Positions 35,580 to 43,989 of a stretch of 64,000 nt of DNA are shown piece after piece. The notes below the pieces were generated by a model. It was not told the origin of the DNA. It was given only the letters and a program-made list of their open reading frames with translations, and ran no database searches. A program made the translations under genes and the position numbers. Position 1 is the first letter of the stretch. Each line of letters begins with the position of its first letter. This stretch comes from Parasphingorhabdus cellanae (lineage in GTDB: Bacteria; Pseudomonadota; Alphaproteobacteria; Sphingomonadales; Sphingomonadaceae): NCBI RefSeq assembly GCF_017498565.1, contig NZ_CP071794.1, forward strand, positions 2,656,001 through 2,720,000, given 5' to 3'.

Positions 35580-36260
35580 ATGACGCTTGTTGGTACAAAA
35601 ATGGTTTCAGATGGCCGCACGGCGCGGGAAATCTTTGAAGAAGTCATTGGCAACCCCGCCCGAAAGAAATTCGGTTTCGGCGATAAACTCGCGATCGTCA
35701 ATGTCGATGTCCAGCAATCGTATACGCGGACCGATATGTTCAAGACGGCCTATGAAACGGACCCGAAGCAGATTGACTATATCAATCAGATTTCGGCTCT
35801 CGCACGGGCCAGGGACATGCCAGTCATCTGGAGCCGTGTGGCCTATAAGGACGACGCCGGAGATGCCGGAGTCTGGGGCACGCGCACGGATACAGAAGAT
35901 TCCCTGCAGAACATCAAATATGACAGCGAGCGCCATTTACTGGATCCGCGCTGCGATGTGGATGGCGATGATCTGCAATATACCAAGCGCATGCCGAGCG
36001 CGTTTTTTGAAACGCCACTGGCGAGCTATTTGACATGGCATAAAGTTGATACCGTGGTGGTGACGGGTGGTTCGACGTCTGGCTGCGTTCGCGCAACGGC
36101 AGTCGACGCGCTGAGTCACGGATATCGGGCCATTGTTCCGATTGAGACATGTGCCGACAAACATGAAAGCTATCATTTTGCGAATCTCACGGATTTGCAG
36201 CTGAAATATGCGGACGTGGAGCCGGTGCAGACAGTGGTCGACTGGCTGGAGGCGCGCTAG
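35580..36260 (+). CDS. Isochorismatase-fold amidohydrolase
   Basis: 226 aa, ribosome site GGAGAG. Catalytic Asp in AIVNVDVQQSYT (near 42), Lys in LQYTKRMPSAFFET (near 137), Cys in GGSTSGCVRATAVDAL (near 166). It matches the N-carbamoylsarcosine amidase/maleamate amidase group and is a paralog of the protein at 24697 (SGCVRAxxVD and HESxHxANLxDLQxKYADV shared). First gene of a plus-strand operon with two PuuE-like deacetylases, an aldehyde dehydrogenase, a methyltransferase, a coiled-coil protein and an MDR oxidoreductase. Confidence 0.9.
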   Translation: MTLVGTKMVSDGRTAREIFEEVIGNPARKKFGFGDKLAIVNVDVQQSYTRTDMFKTAYETDPKQIDYINQISALARARDMPVIWSRVAYKDDAGDAGVWGTRTDTEDSLQNIKYDSERHLLDPRCDVDGDDLQYTKRMPSAFFETPLASYLTWHKVDTVVVTGGSTSGCVRATAVDALSHGYRAIVPIETCADKHESYHFANLTDLQLKYADVEPVQTVVDWLEAR

Positions 36261-37153
36261 TGTCTGACGCACAGAAATCCGACCCGGGCCTATATGACTA
36301 TGCACCTTATCGTGGTCGCCCCAAAATTAAGTGGCAGGATGGGAAGACCTGCGCAGTATGGGTCGCGCCTAATCTGGAATATTACGAACTGGACCCTGCG
36401 GTAAACCCTTATCGCAAAAGCTGGCCAAAGCCGCATCCCGATGTGGTCGGTTATAGCCACCGTGACCATGCCAATCGCGTCTCGCACTGGCGCATGGCAG
36501 AGATGATGACCAAGCATGGATTTCCCGGTTCGGTGAGCCTGTCGGTGGCGCTGTGCGATCATATTCCCGAAGTGGTCGAAGATGCCAACCAGCGCGGCTG
36601 GGAATTTTTCAGCCACGGGATTTACAATACCCGCTATTCTTATGGCATGGATGAAGCGCAGGAACGCGCGATTATCGAGGACTCGATTACCACCGTGGAG
36701 CGCGCGACGGGTCAACGGATCAGAGGCTGGCTGGCTCCGGCACTGACCCATACGCCGCGTACGCTCGACCTGCTCGCGGAATATGGCATGGACTATACCT
36801 GCGACCTTTATCATGATGATCAGCCAACGGATGTGAAGGTGAAATCGGGTCAGCTAACGGCGATACCTTACAGCCTAGAGGTCAATGATCATTATGGCTT
36901 TTTCATCTATAACATGAGCCCCCGGGACTATGCCGATACGCTGATCCGGCAATATGATCGGCTCGCTGAAGAAGGCGCGCAATCCGGCACGGTGATGTGT
37001 ATCCCGCTGCACAGTTATTTAATTGGCCAGCCCCACCGTATAGGCCCGTTTGAGGCGGTGCTGGAACATATTGCAGCGGATGGCAGAGCATGGATTACCA
37101 AAGCTGGCGACATTGTTGACGCCTTCCGCAAACAAGCGGGAGGCGTGTTATGA
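36260..37153 (+). CDS. Polysaccharide deacetylase-fold protein, PuuE-like
   Basis: 297 aa from a GTG that shares a base with the previous stop (TAGTG). NodB-type barrel: AVWVAPNLEYYELD, SHWRMAEMMTKHGFPGSVSLS, EFFSHGIYNTRYSYG with the metal-binding His, RGWLAPALTHTPRTLDLLAEYGMDYTCDLYHDDQP. This layout is that of PuuE allantoinases and cyclic imide hydrolases, not of chitin deacetylases. A likely role is hydrolysis of a cyclic amide, imide or formyl/acyl amide. It is followed by a repeat element and then by a paralog. Confidence 0.86.
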   Translation: MSDAQKSDPGLYDYAPYRGRPKIKWQDGKTCAVWVAPNLEYYELDPAVNPYRKSWPKPHPDVVGYSHRDHANRVSHWRMAEMMTKHGFPGSVSLSVALCDHIPEVVEDANQRGWEFFSHGIYNTRYSYGMDEAQERAIIEDSITTVERATGQRIRGWLAPALTHTPRTLDLLAEYGMDYTCDLYHDDQPTDVKVKSGQLTAIPYSLEVNDHYGFFIYNMSPRDYADTLIRQYDRLAEEGAQSGTVMCIPLHSYLIGQPHRIGPFEAVLEHIAADGRAWITKAGDIVDAFRKQAGGVL

Positions 37154-37161
37154 GGCTCCCA

Positions 37162-37239
37162 ATCGTCATCCTGAACTTGGTTCAGGATCTCGTTAGAAAA
37201 CGTGCAAGTCAGATCCTGAACCAAGTTCAGGATGACGAT
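37162..37239. repeat. Perfect 29-bp inverted repeat (REP-like)
   Basis: Arms at 37162-37190 and 37211-37239 are exact reverse complements, separated by 20 bases. Each arm has an inner palindrome (TCCTGAAC / GTTCAGGA). It resembles intergenic repeats common in sphingomonad genomes. It sits between two deacetylase genes inside an operon, so the transcript would form a long hairpin that could affect stability or downstream levels. Confidence 0.85.
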
Positions 37240-37268
37240 ATTTGGCGTATTTGTCTTGGAGCTAAGTC

Positions 37269-38192
37269 ATGAGCCTTGATCCCAGCTATCTCGACTATCC
37301 CAAACGTCGCCGCGGGATGGATCATGACTATTATCCCTATAGCAGTTTGTTCGATCGCAAACCGGTGCAATGGCCCGACGATAAAAGGCTACTGATCTGG
37401 CCGGTCGTCTCCCTCGAATATTTCCCGATGGTTCCGAATGATGATCCATTTCGTGCACCGGAGCATATGCAGACGGCCTATCCCGACTATCGCCATTACA
37501 CAGCGCGCGAATATGGCACCCGGATCGGTATTTACCGGTTGCTGGGTGCGTTTGAGAAGGTTGGAGCAAAGGTTTCGGTCGCGACCAACAGCGTTATCGC
37601 AGAACGCTATCCGCAGCTGATTGCGGATATAGTTTCCGGCGGTCATGAGATTATCGCGCATAGCACCGACATGAACGGTACAATTGCAAGCGGACTGACT
37701 GAGGTTGAAGAAAAAGCGCTAATCGAAGCCTCTCTCGCAGCGTTAGAAATGGCGACCGGAACCCGCCCGCGCGGTTGGCTATCCATCGCGCGTTCGCAAA
37801 GCTTTAACACTGCAAAGCTCCTTACCGAGGCAGGGGTCGATTATATGTGCGACTGGGTAAATGATGAATTGCCTTATGCGTTTCAGACGGATGCGGGAGC
37901 GATCACCAATATTCCGCTCAATCATGAACTTTCCGATCGGCAGATTATCAATGTCCAGCAGCAGTCGGTGGACAGCTATGCCGAGCAAATGATGGATGCA
38001 GCCGATTGGTTGCTTGCTGAGGCGGAGCACTATGGTGGCCGGATGATGCCTATGCATTTGACGCCCTATATCATGGGGCTCCCATACAGGATTGGCAGTT
38101 TTGAGAAGCTGATCGCAGATCTTGTGGAGCGTACAGATATCGGGTTCGCACGGGGTGATACGATACTCGATAGCTGGATGGCGCAGCAATGA
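37269..38192 (+). CDS. Polysaccharide deacetylase-fold protein, PuuE-like (paralog)
   Basis: 307 aa. Same fold as the gene at 36260: DYYPYSSLFDRKPVQWPDDKRLLIWPVVSLEYF, AREYGTRIGIYRLLGAFEKVGAKVSVATN, HEIIAHSTDMNGTIASG, RGWLSIARSQSFNTAKLLTEAGVDYMCDWVNDELPYAF. The D-W-x-N-D-E-L-P segment is typical of PuuE-like members. The two paralogs may form a heteromer or act on successive amides. The stop overlaps the aldehyde dehydrogenase start (ATGA). Confidence 0.86.
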   Translation: MSLDPSYLDYPKRRRGMDHDYYPYSSLFDRKPVQWPDDKRLLIWPVVSLEYFPMVPNDDPFRAPEHMQTAYPDYRHYTAREYGTRIGIYRLLGAFEKVGAKVSVATNSVIAERYPQLIADIVSGGHEIIAHSTDMNGTIASGLTEVEEKALIEASLAALEMATGTRPRGWLSIARSQSFNTAKLLTEAGVDYMCDWVNDELPYAFQTDAGAITNIPLNHELSDRQIINVQQQSVDSYAEQMMDAADWLLAEAEHYGGRMMPMHLTPYIMGLPYRIGSFEKLIADLVERTDIGFARGDTILDSWMAQQ

Positions 38193-39610
38193 AGATACGC
38201 AACCCGCGTACCGGCAAGTCGGACTATGCAATTGCACCGCTGAGCAGTGAAGCGGTAACGAAGGAAGCGCGGCGATTGCGGGAGGCGCAAAGCGACTGGG
38301 CGGCAAAAACACCGGAACAGCGTGGTGCGATACTGCTGCAATGGGCTGATGCGATTGAAGCTCATCTTGGCGCGATCATCCCGGCTTTGACCGCTGATAC
38401 GGGGCGTGGCGGCATCTCCAAGATCGAAGCGGCGGGCGTACCGGGCCAGATCAGGCGTTGGGCTCAGATGGCGCCACAGCTGATCGCAGAAGGCCAGCCT
38501 GTCGAACAACCGACTTCGGTGCCGACAATCACCACTTCGACCCGTTTGGTGCCCTATCAGCTGGTTGGTGTGATCAGCCCATGGAATTTCCCCATGACCC
38601 TCGCACTGATCGACGTCATTCCGGCGCTGATGGCGGGAGCAGCGGTGCTGGTTAAGCCTTCGGAGGTCACACCGCGTTTTATCAGGCCGCTGATGGCAAC
38701 CATAGGGCAAATCCCGGAGCTGGCGGGAGTGCTCGCCATCATCGAGGGCGATGGCGCGACGGGGGCGGCGATGGTCGAACACGTGGATTATGTCTGTTTT
38801 ACCGGGTCGGTGGCGACGGGGCGGAAAGTTGGCGAAAGTGCCGCGCAGGCCTTTATTCCGGCGAGTCTCGAGCTGGGTGGGAAGGATCCGATGATTGTGC
38901 TGGCGAGTGCGAATCCGGAAAGGGCGGCGGCGACGGCGCTGAGGGCCAGTATCGTCAACACGGGGCAGGCCTGCCAATCGATCGAGCGGGTCTATGTCGC
39001 GCGGGAAATTGCCGCGCCGTTCCTCGCCAGTCTGACCGTTCAGGCAGAGGCGGTGGAGCTCAATTACCCTAATATCAATCAGGGCCATATCGGGCCGTTT
39101 ATCTTTGAAAAACAAGCAGAAATTGCCCAGCATCAGATTGACGACGCGGTCAGCAAGGGCGCGAAACTTGTCACCGGCGGCACCGTCGAAAATCTCGGCG
39201 GCGGACTCTATCTCAGGCCTACGATACTCACCGATGTTCCGCCGGATGCGGACATCATGCGGGAGGAGAATTTCGGCCCCGTCATCCCGGTCGTGATCTA
39301 TGATCAGATTGAACAGGCGATTGCGCAGGCGAATGACAGTATCTTCGGATTGTCCGCCGCGGTTGTTGGCGGATGTGCCACAGAAGCGGAGCGGATCGGC
39401 ACCAGGTTGAAGGCGGGCGCGGTCTCAATCAATGACGGGTCGCTGACGTCAATGGTCTGGGAAGCCGAAAAATCGAGCTTCGGCTATTCCGGGCTCGGCG
39501 CGTCGCGGATGGGCGCAAGCGGCCTGATGCGCTTTTTCCGTAAACAGGCGCTGATCCGGCAATCGGGCGACGCGGCGCGGATAGAGGCTTTTGCAGAGGA
39601 GAATTTCTGA
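38189..39610 (+). CDS. Aldehyde dehydrogenase family protein
   Basis: 473 aa NAD(P)-dependent enzyme. VGVISPWNFPMTLALIDVIPALMAGAAVLVKPSE near 130-165, FTGSVATGRKVGESAA, catalytic Glu in ASLELGGKDPMIV near 230, catalytic Cys in NTGQACQSIERVYV near 265, and EENFGPVIPV near 360. A normal complete member, oxidising an aldehyde to the acid, perhaps a semialdehyde released from the pathway. Coupled by overlaps on both sides to the second deacetylase and the methyltransferase. Confidence 0.93.
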   Translation: MKIRNPRTGKSDYAIAPLSSEAVTKEARRLREAQSDWAAKTPEQRGAILLQWADAIEAHLGAIIPALTADTGRGGISKIEAAGVPGQIRRWAQMAPQLIAEGQPVEQPTSVPTITTSTRLVPYQLVGVISPWNFPMTLALIDVIPALMAGAAVLVKPSEVTPRFIRPLMATIGQIPELAGVLAIIEGDGATGAAMVEHVDYVCFTGSVATGRKVGESAAQAFIPASLELGGKDPMIVLASANPERAAATALRASIVNTGQACQSIERVYVAREIAAPFLASLTVQAEAVELNYPNINQGHIGPFIFEKQAEIAQHQIDDAVSKGAKLVTGGTVENLGGGLYLRPTILTDVPPDADIMREENFGPVIPVVIYDQIEQAIAQANDSIFGLSAAVVGGCATEAERIGTRLKAGAVSINDGSLTSMVWEAEKSSFGYSGLGASRMGASGLMRFFRKQALIRQSGDAARIEAFAEENF

Positions 39611-40797
39611 TGGGCGTGGAACTACAACATCCGATGAAACCGGAACTGACGGCGGAAGAGGCGGCCCGCGGGCGCTTTGTATCGGGCATCCGGGCGTTCA
39701 TTCTCAATGATCTCGCCGGAGACTTGCGCATCGCCTATGACAAGCGTGCGGCCCCGGCCTTTGCCCGCGAAACAGGCCGCGCGCCGGAAACCAGCAACGA
39801 AGCGCATCTGGCGCTCCGCGGTGATCCGGCGTTCAACATCTATTCGGCCATGCGGGTGCAGGCGCAAAAAATGGTCTGGCAGGCATCGGGCGCTGTCGTC
39901 GCGCGCGATCTCGAACGGCTGGAAGCGGAAGCGGCGAAAGTCGCCGATGCGCCCGGCTCTGTAGACTTGAACCTTGATCTCGATATTCCCCGCAATGTCG
40001 ATGCCATCGAAGTGCATCTGATGCCGGGCAGCTATACGCGCGGCGGTGCGACGCTGGAGGCTGGCGCGGTCTATGATCAGGGGCTGGCGGTATTTTCCAT
40101 GGGACTGATGGGGGCCAATCTGGATGATATCGGCCTGTCCATGGCCGCCTATGTGAAGGGCAAATTCCCGGACTTCAAGCCGCAGAGCATTCTCGATACG
40201 GGTTGCACCATCGGCCACAACACCCTGCCGTGGAAACAGGCCTATCCCGACGCAAAGGTCGAGGCGATTGACGCGGCGGCTGGCGGTCTGCGCTATGCCT
40301 CGGCGCGCGCGAAGATGCAGGGGCAGGAGGTCAATTTCTCCCAAATGTCCGCCGATGCGCTGGACTATCCGGATGCCAGTTTCGACCTCGTCTTTTCATC
40401 CATGTTCCTGCATGAGTTGTCAAAAAAGGCGCGTGCGGCGGCGTTTAAGGAAGCTTATCGCGTGCTGAAACCCGGCGGCTTGCTTTTGCATATGGAATTG
40501 CCGCCCAATGACCAGATGAATGCCTTTGACGGCTTTTATCTCGACTGGGATAGCTGGTATAATTCGGAACCGTTTTACAAAGGCTATCGCGACGAAAGCC
40601 CGCCCGAATTGTGCAAGGCTGGCGGCTTTGCGGCGGATGACTATTTCCAGTTCGTTGTCCCCAGCATCGGCATCTATGGTGAGGAAGCCGTAGCGCAGGC
40701 GATTGCAGATGAGAATGCCAATGCGGTCGATAGTGAAACCACCGGACGGCTGGCCGAAGGCATTATGTGGTTCGGTTTCGGAGCATGGAAACGGTGA
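39610..40797 (+). CDS. Class I SAM methyltransferase with MPGSY region
   Basis: 395 aa. The N-terminal 180 residues are helical and unrecognised (FILNDLAGDLRIAYDKRAAPAF; VEVHLMPGSY-like motif near 135). A class I Rossmann methyltransferase follows: motif I SILDTGCTIGHNTLPW near 193, KVEAIDAAAGGLRYA, DALDYPDASFDLVFSSMFLHEL, and YRVLKPGGLLLHMELP. The acceptor is unknown. A paralog at 43990 shares the N-terminal region, the H-x-MPGSY motif and a small coiled-coil neighbour. It overlaps the next gene by GTGA. Not assignable to a named family. Confidence 0.82.
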   Translation: MGVELQHPMKPELTAEEAARGRFVSGIRAFILNDLAGDLRIAYDKRAAPAFARETGRAPETSNEAHLALRGDPAFNIYSAMRVQAQKMVWQASGAVVARDLERLEAEAAKVADAPGSVDLNLDLDIPRNVDAIEVHLMPGSYTRGGATLEAGAVYDQGLAVFSMGLMGANLDDIGLSMAAYVKGKFPDFKPQSILDTGCTIGHNTLPWKQAYPDAKVEAIDAAAGGLRYASARAKMQGQEVNFSQMSADALDYPDASFDLVFSSMFLHELSKKARAAAFKEAYRVLKPGGLLLHMELPPNDQMNAFDGFYLDWDSWYNSEPFYKGYRDESPPELCKAGGFAADDYFQFVVPSIGIYGEEAVAQAIADENANAVDSETTGRLAEGIMWFGFGAWKR

Positions 40798-41075
40798 GCG
40801 GCGAAACCGCAAATCCGGGTCCGGCATTTAAACCCGACGACACGCCCAAGGACATCTATGGTCCGGACGGCAAACCAAAATTTTTCGACGACCCCGGCAT
40901 GGACCGCTTCGTCGCCGTTGTGATGAATATGGCACAGGAAATGTGGGTTCAGGAAGAGCGGCTGATGGCGCTTGAAGGGCAGGAAGCCTCTGACGCAGAC
41001 CGCGAAGCGAAACTGAAAATATTTATCGACCGCATTTTTGCGCCGCTGCGCGAACAAGGGAGTGACGACGCATGA
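40794..41075 (+). CDS. Small coiled-coil partner protein
   Basis: 93 aa from GTG 40794, which overlaps the methyltransferase stop and has GGAG 10 bases upstream; ATG 40785 is an alternative but touches that site. A proline-rich start (GPAFKPDDTPKD) is followed by KPKFFDDPGMDRFVAVVMNMAQEMWVQEERLMALEG, a predicted coiled coil. Function unknown. The 43624 protein has the same core (RPEYFDDPEDERMLSILMAVVGEVSVLRERMD) beside the paralogous methyltransferase, so a conserved complex is likely. Confidence 0.72.
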   Translation: MSGETANPGPAFKPDDTPKDIYGPDGKPKFFDDPGMDRFVAVVMNMAQEMWVQEERLMALEGQEASDADREAKLKIFIDRIFAPLREQGSDDA

Positions 41076-42091
41076 AGGCATGGCAAATCGGATCAAGGAC
41101 CGGCATCGGCGGACTGCAGCTGGCCGACCATCCCGAACCGGAACCGGGGGCAGACGAGATTCTGGTCAAGGTTTCTGCGGCGGGCCTCAATTATCGCGAT
41201 TTGATGGTCCTGCGCGGCGATTATGGTACGGATCTGCCCGAAGATCGCGTGCCATTGTCCGACGGTGTCGGCGTGATCGAGGCTGTTGGTGCTGATGTTT
41301 CGGGGCTGGAAGTGGGCATGCGCGTAATGGCGCCGCATTTTACCACCTGGCTCGATGGGGCCTATAGCTTCGCTGTATTTGCCGGCGATCTGGGCGTGAC
41401 GGCCAATGGCTGGCTGGCCGAGAAAATCATCCTTCCCGCCAATGCCGCTATCATCGTGCCTGAAAATGTCAGTAACAGCAGTGCGGCGACCTTTTCGGTG
41501 GTCGGCAGCACGGTCTGGCATGCGATGATCGCTTTTGGGGAGGCGAAGCCGGGCGATCTTGTCCTCGCGCAAGGCACCGGCGGTGTGTCCATATTCGCGC
41601 TGCAGCTGGCCAAGGCCATGGGTATGGATTTCGCGATCACCTCGTCCAGCGACGAAAAGCTTGCGCGGACCAAGGATATGGGCGCGGATTACGGGATCAA
41701 CTATCGCGACCGGCCGGATTGGGGCGCCGCCTTGTTGGAAGCCACCGGCGGGCGCGGCGCAGATGTGGTTGTCGACACATTGGGCTTTCCGGCGCTGGGC
41801 GAGACCGTGGCGGCGTGCGCCGTCAATGCGCGTATCGGCACATTGGGCGCGCTTTCCGGAACGCCGCAGGATCAAGCCAGTGCCAGTCAGGGCGCGCTGA
41901 TCGGCAAGAATATCGCCATCAAGGGTATCGCGTCCGGCAATCGTGCAATGTTGCAGCAGGCACTGGATGTGGTCGCGCAAAACAATATCGAGCTGCTGGT
42001 CGAAAGCGTGTTCGATTTCAATGATGCGCCGGCCGCTTTCACGCATCTGGAAAGCGGCAGCCATATGGGCAAGGTGATGATTACCGCTTGA
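41072..42091 (+). CDS. MDR family oxidoreductase (quinone reductase-like)
   Basis: 339 aa, ATGA overlap with the coiled-coil gene. Medium-chain dehydrogenase: GroES-like start (VKVSAAGLNYRDLMVLRGDYGTDLPEDRVPLSDGVGVIEAVG), Rossmann motif VLAQGTGGVSIFALQLAKAMG near 168, then DMGADYGINYRDRPDW. No structural zinc cysteines are seen, which fits the zinc-free quinone oxidoreductase/enoyl reductase group. Last gene of the plus-strand operator A operon; it overlaps the convergent gene at 42081 by 11 bases. Confidence 0.88.
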   Translation: MKAWQIGSRTGIGGLQLADHPEPEPGADEILVKVSAAGLNYRDLMVLRGDYGTDLPEDRVPLSDGVGVIEAVGADVSGLEVGMRVMAPHFTTWLDGAYSFAVFAGDLGVTANGWLAEKIILPANAAIIVPENVSNSSAATFSVVGSTVWHAMIAFGEAKPGDLVLAQGTGGVSIFALQLAKAMGMDFAITSSSDEKLARTKDMGADYGINYRDRPDWGAALLEATGGRGADVVVDTLGFPALGETVAACAVNARIGTLGALSGTPQDQASASQGALIGKNIAIKGIASGNRAMLQQALDVVAQNNIELLVESVFDFNDAPAAFTHLESGSHMGKVMITA

Positions 42092-42809
42092 GTTCGACCA
42101 GCTCGTACCAGGTCATCATATAGCCGCCGACGCCGCCTTGCACGAACAGGCCGTCTTCGTCGTCGGTAATCCATACATCATAGGCGGGATGCTCGCCCGC
42201 CATGCCGCCGGTTCCCGGAACGATGCTGGCATCATCGACAAATTGCAGATGTTTGCATTGAAAAGTACCGGCAGGGACGGTGACCTCTTCCTTGCCGAGA
42301 TAGATGGCGCCGATCTTCACCTGCGCAATTTGTGGTGGCGTGGCTCCGCGGTGATCGGGTGAGGGCAGATAGCAATTGAGCAGTCGCTTGGTTTCCTTGT
42401 CCCAGTCCTTGGTCGAGAGCATATAGCCGTCCGACACAATCGGATGGGTGCCAAAACCGTCGAGCGGTAACTCCGCTGCAACCCGCTGGGACAGCCGCCC
42501 GATGGTGGGGCCATAGGATTCCATTTCGACATGACTGCCATCAAACCGCATCCAGCCTGACCCCATAAATTCATCGCCAACCGTCAGCCGGACGTGGCAG
42601 TCCATCGGCTGCTTATGCTCGTCAATGGCGTAAATGATGTCGCGCATCACGGTCGGTTCCGGATCGTAAATCTCGCAATGCGCCCGCATCGTCACCTTGC
42701 CGTCGCTATGATGAGTAAACATGAAGGTTTCAAAACCGCGATTCTGGCCCTCCATTTCCGGTTTGCGCGACGTATATTCCAGACGGCCTTCGATAATGCG
42801 ATGCTTCAT
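42081..42809 (-). CDS. Conserved protein of unknown function
   Basis: 242 aa, cytosolic (no signal peptide). Mostly beta-strand with segments FETFMFTHHSDGKVTMRAHCEI, GSGWMRFDGSHVEM, YLGKEEVTVPAGTFQCKHLQFVDD and HPAYDVWITDDEDGLFVQG. The 'VPAGTFxCKHL' region resembles DUF3108-type beta-barrels, but I do not assign it firmly. It is divergent from the 6-TM protein at 42919 with operator B between, and may therefore be in the same regulon. Confidence 0.65.
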   Translation of the reverse strand: MKHRIIEGRLEYTSRKPEMEGQNRGFETFMFTHHSDGKVTMRAHCEIYDPEPTVMRDIIYAIDEHKQPMDCHVRLTVGDEFMGSGWMRFDGSHVEMESYGPTIGRLSQRVAAELPLDGFGTHPIVSDGYMLSTKDWDKETKRLLNCYLPSPDHRGATPPQIAQVKIGAIYLGKEEVTVPAGTFQCKHLQFVDDASIVPGTGGMAGEHPAYDVWITDDEDGLFVQGGVGGYMMTWYELVELKR

Positions 42810-42862
42810 CCCGTTTCTCCTTATCTTTCTTCATGCCAGTGCATTTTTCTCTTGCCAAGAGG

Positions 42863-42880
42863 AATTTGTCCGGACAAATT
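42863..42880. promoter_or_regulatory. Operator B: AATTTGTCCGGACAAATT
   Basis: Perfect copy of the 18-bp palindrome, between the 42081 gene (minus) and the 6-TM gene (plus). A perfect -10 box TATAAT (42880-42885) abuts it, so a bound repressor would cover the promoter of the 6-TM gene. Confidence 0.8.
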
Positions 42881-42918
42881 ATAATCAACTAATTACACGG
42901 TCTGGGAGGACGTTGGTA

Positions 42919-43611
42919 ATGGAATTTCTCACCACAAATGAACTGAGCATTTTGCGCTGGATCCACATTCTGGCGATGGTTTACTGGCTGGGCGGCGAAT
43001 GGGGGGTTTTCCAGACCAGCTATAATGTCACCAACCGTGAATTGTCGCTGGAGGAACGGCGGCGGCATATGGAAACGGCTTACCGGATCGACATATTGGC
43101 CCGAACCGGAATAGTCCTGTTGCTTCCGCTCGGCCTTCACATGGGCAAGCTTTATGGTTTTGTGCCTTCCCTTGATGGTTCGGGAATCTGGTGGATGTGG
43201 CTGTTTTTTGCGATTTGGCTCGCGATGACATGGACCGCCTTCATCAAGCGTGAAACCGATATCGGCGTCAAGGTGACCAAAATCGAGGAAATGCTGCGCT
43301 ATCCCTTGATCGCGATTCTGTTCATCGTCACGTTCATGGCTCTGGAGGGCAACGGACCGATTACCTCAGGCGAGGGCAACCACTGGTATCCCGCCAAAAT
43401 CGGTCTTTATGCCTTTGCTCTGTGTATCGGTCTGTTCCTGCGCGTGGTCATGCGCCGCTGGACCGTGCGGTTTCGAAAGCTGGCCGAGGGTCCGGATGCG
43501 GCAGAAGAAAATGCGCTCGAACGGGAAATCGGGCAGGCCCGGATTGCCGCCTATATCTACTGGATCACGATTGCCGGGGTCTGTTTCCTGGGGGCGGTGA
43601 AACCTTTTTAG
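42919..43611 (+). CDS. 6-TM membrane protein, KPF family
   Basis: 230 aa from ATG 42919 with GGGAGGA upstream; longer frames start before the operator. Six hydrophobic segments at about 8-28, 60-78, 91-110, 128-146, 156-176 and 208-228. A His in segment 1 (RWIHILAMVYWLGGEWGVF) and another in segment 2 (LGLHMGKL) resemble heme- or metal-related membrane families such as CopD, HemJ or DUF2269, but no firm family is seen. It ends in FLGAVKPF; the paralog at 53432 ends in FLGNIKPF. Both genes lie directly behind a copy of the same operator. Confidence 0.78.
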   Translation: MEFLTTNELSILRWIHILAMVYWLGGEWGVFQTSYNVTNRELSLEERRRHMETAYRIDILARTGIVLLLPLGLHMGKLYGFVPSLDGSGIWWMWLFFAIWLAMTWTAFIKRETDIGVKVTKIEEMLRYPLIAILFIVTFMALEGNGPITSGEGNHWYPAKIGLYAFALCIGLFLRVVMRRWTVRFRKLAEGPDAAEENALEREIGQARIAAYIYWITIAGVCFLGAVKPF

Positions 43612-43623
43612 CGGTTTGCGCTG

Positions 43624-43986
43624 CTAGATTTCCTTCAGTTCCCGGCTGACTTCTTCGACGGGCGGTTCGCTTTGTTCCAGTTCCTGAACCATCTGATGCG
43701 GGCCGCGCATGACGCGATAAATATATTCGCGGATCATCGCGCCGCGCTCATAGGCGGCCTGTTTGTCGGGCGTATAGCTCTCAATATCCGCACGGTTGAT
43801 TGACCCCTTGGCTTCGAGCAGCCGTTCGACCGTATCCATCCGCTCGCGCAGCACAGACACTTCGCCGACCACGGCCATCAGGATCGACAGCATCCGCTCG
43901 TCTTCGGGATCGTCAAAATATTCCGGACGTTTGCCTTTGGCCTTTTTATTGGCCGTGGCCATCCAGTCAAAATTCTCTTCAGCCAT
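43624..43986 (-). CDS. Small coiled-coil partner protein (paralog)
   Basis: 120 aa. KRPEYFDDPEDERMLSILMAVVGEVSVLRERMDTVERLLEAKG forms a likely coiled coil, followed by a helical tail (AYERGAMIREYIYRVMRGPHQMVQELEQ). Function unknown. It starts 3 bases after the methyltransferase stop and shares its core with the 40794 protein, which has the same type of neighbour. Last gene of a five-gene minus-strand operon. Confidence 0.72.
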   Translation of the reverse strand: MAEENFDWMATANKKAKGKRPEYFDDPEDERMLSILMAVVGEVSVLRERMDTVERLLEAKGSINRADIESYTPDKQAAYERGAMIREYIYRVMRGPHQMVQELEQSEPPVEEVSRELKEI

Positions 43987-43989
43987 GTT

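Noticed and set aside
38066..39133. Long minus-strand open frame (355 codons) opposite the aldehyde dehydrogenase
   Set aside because: The sense strand has a complete ALDH with all catalytic motifs; the antisense product is low-complexity basic sequence.
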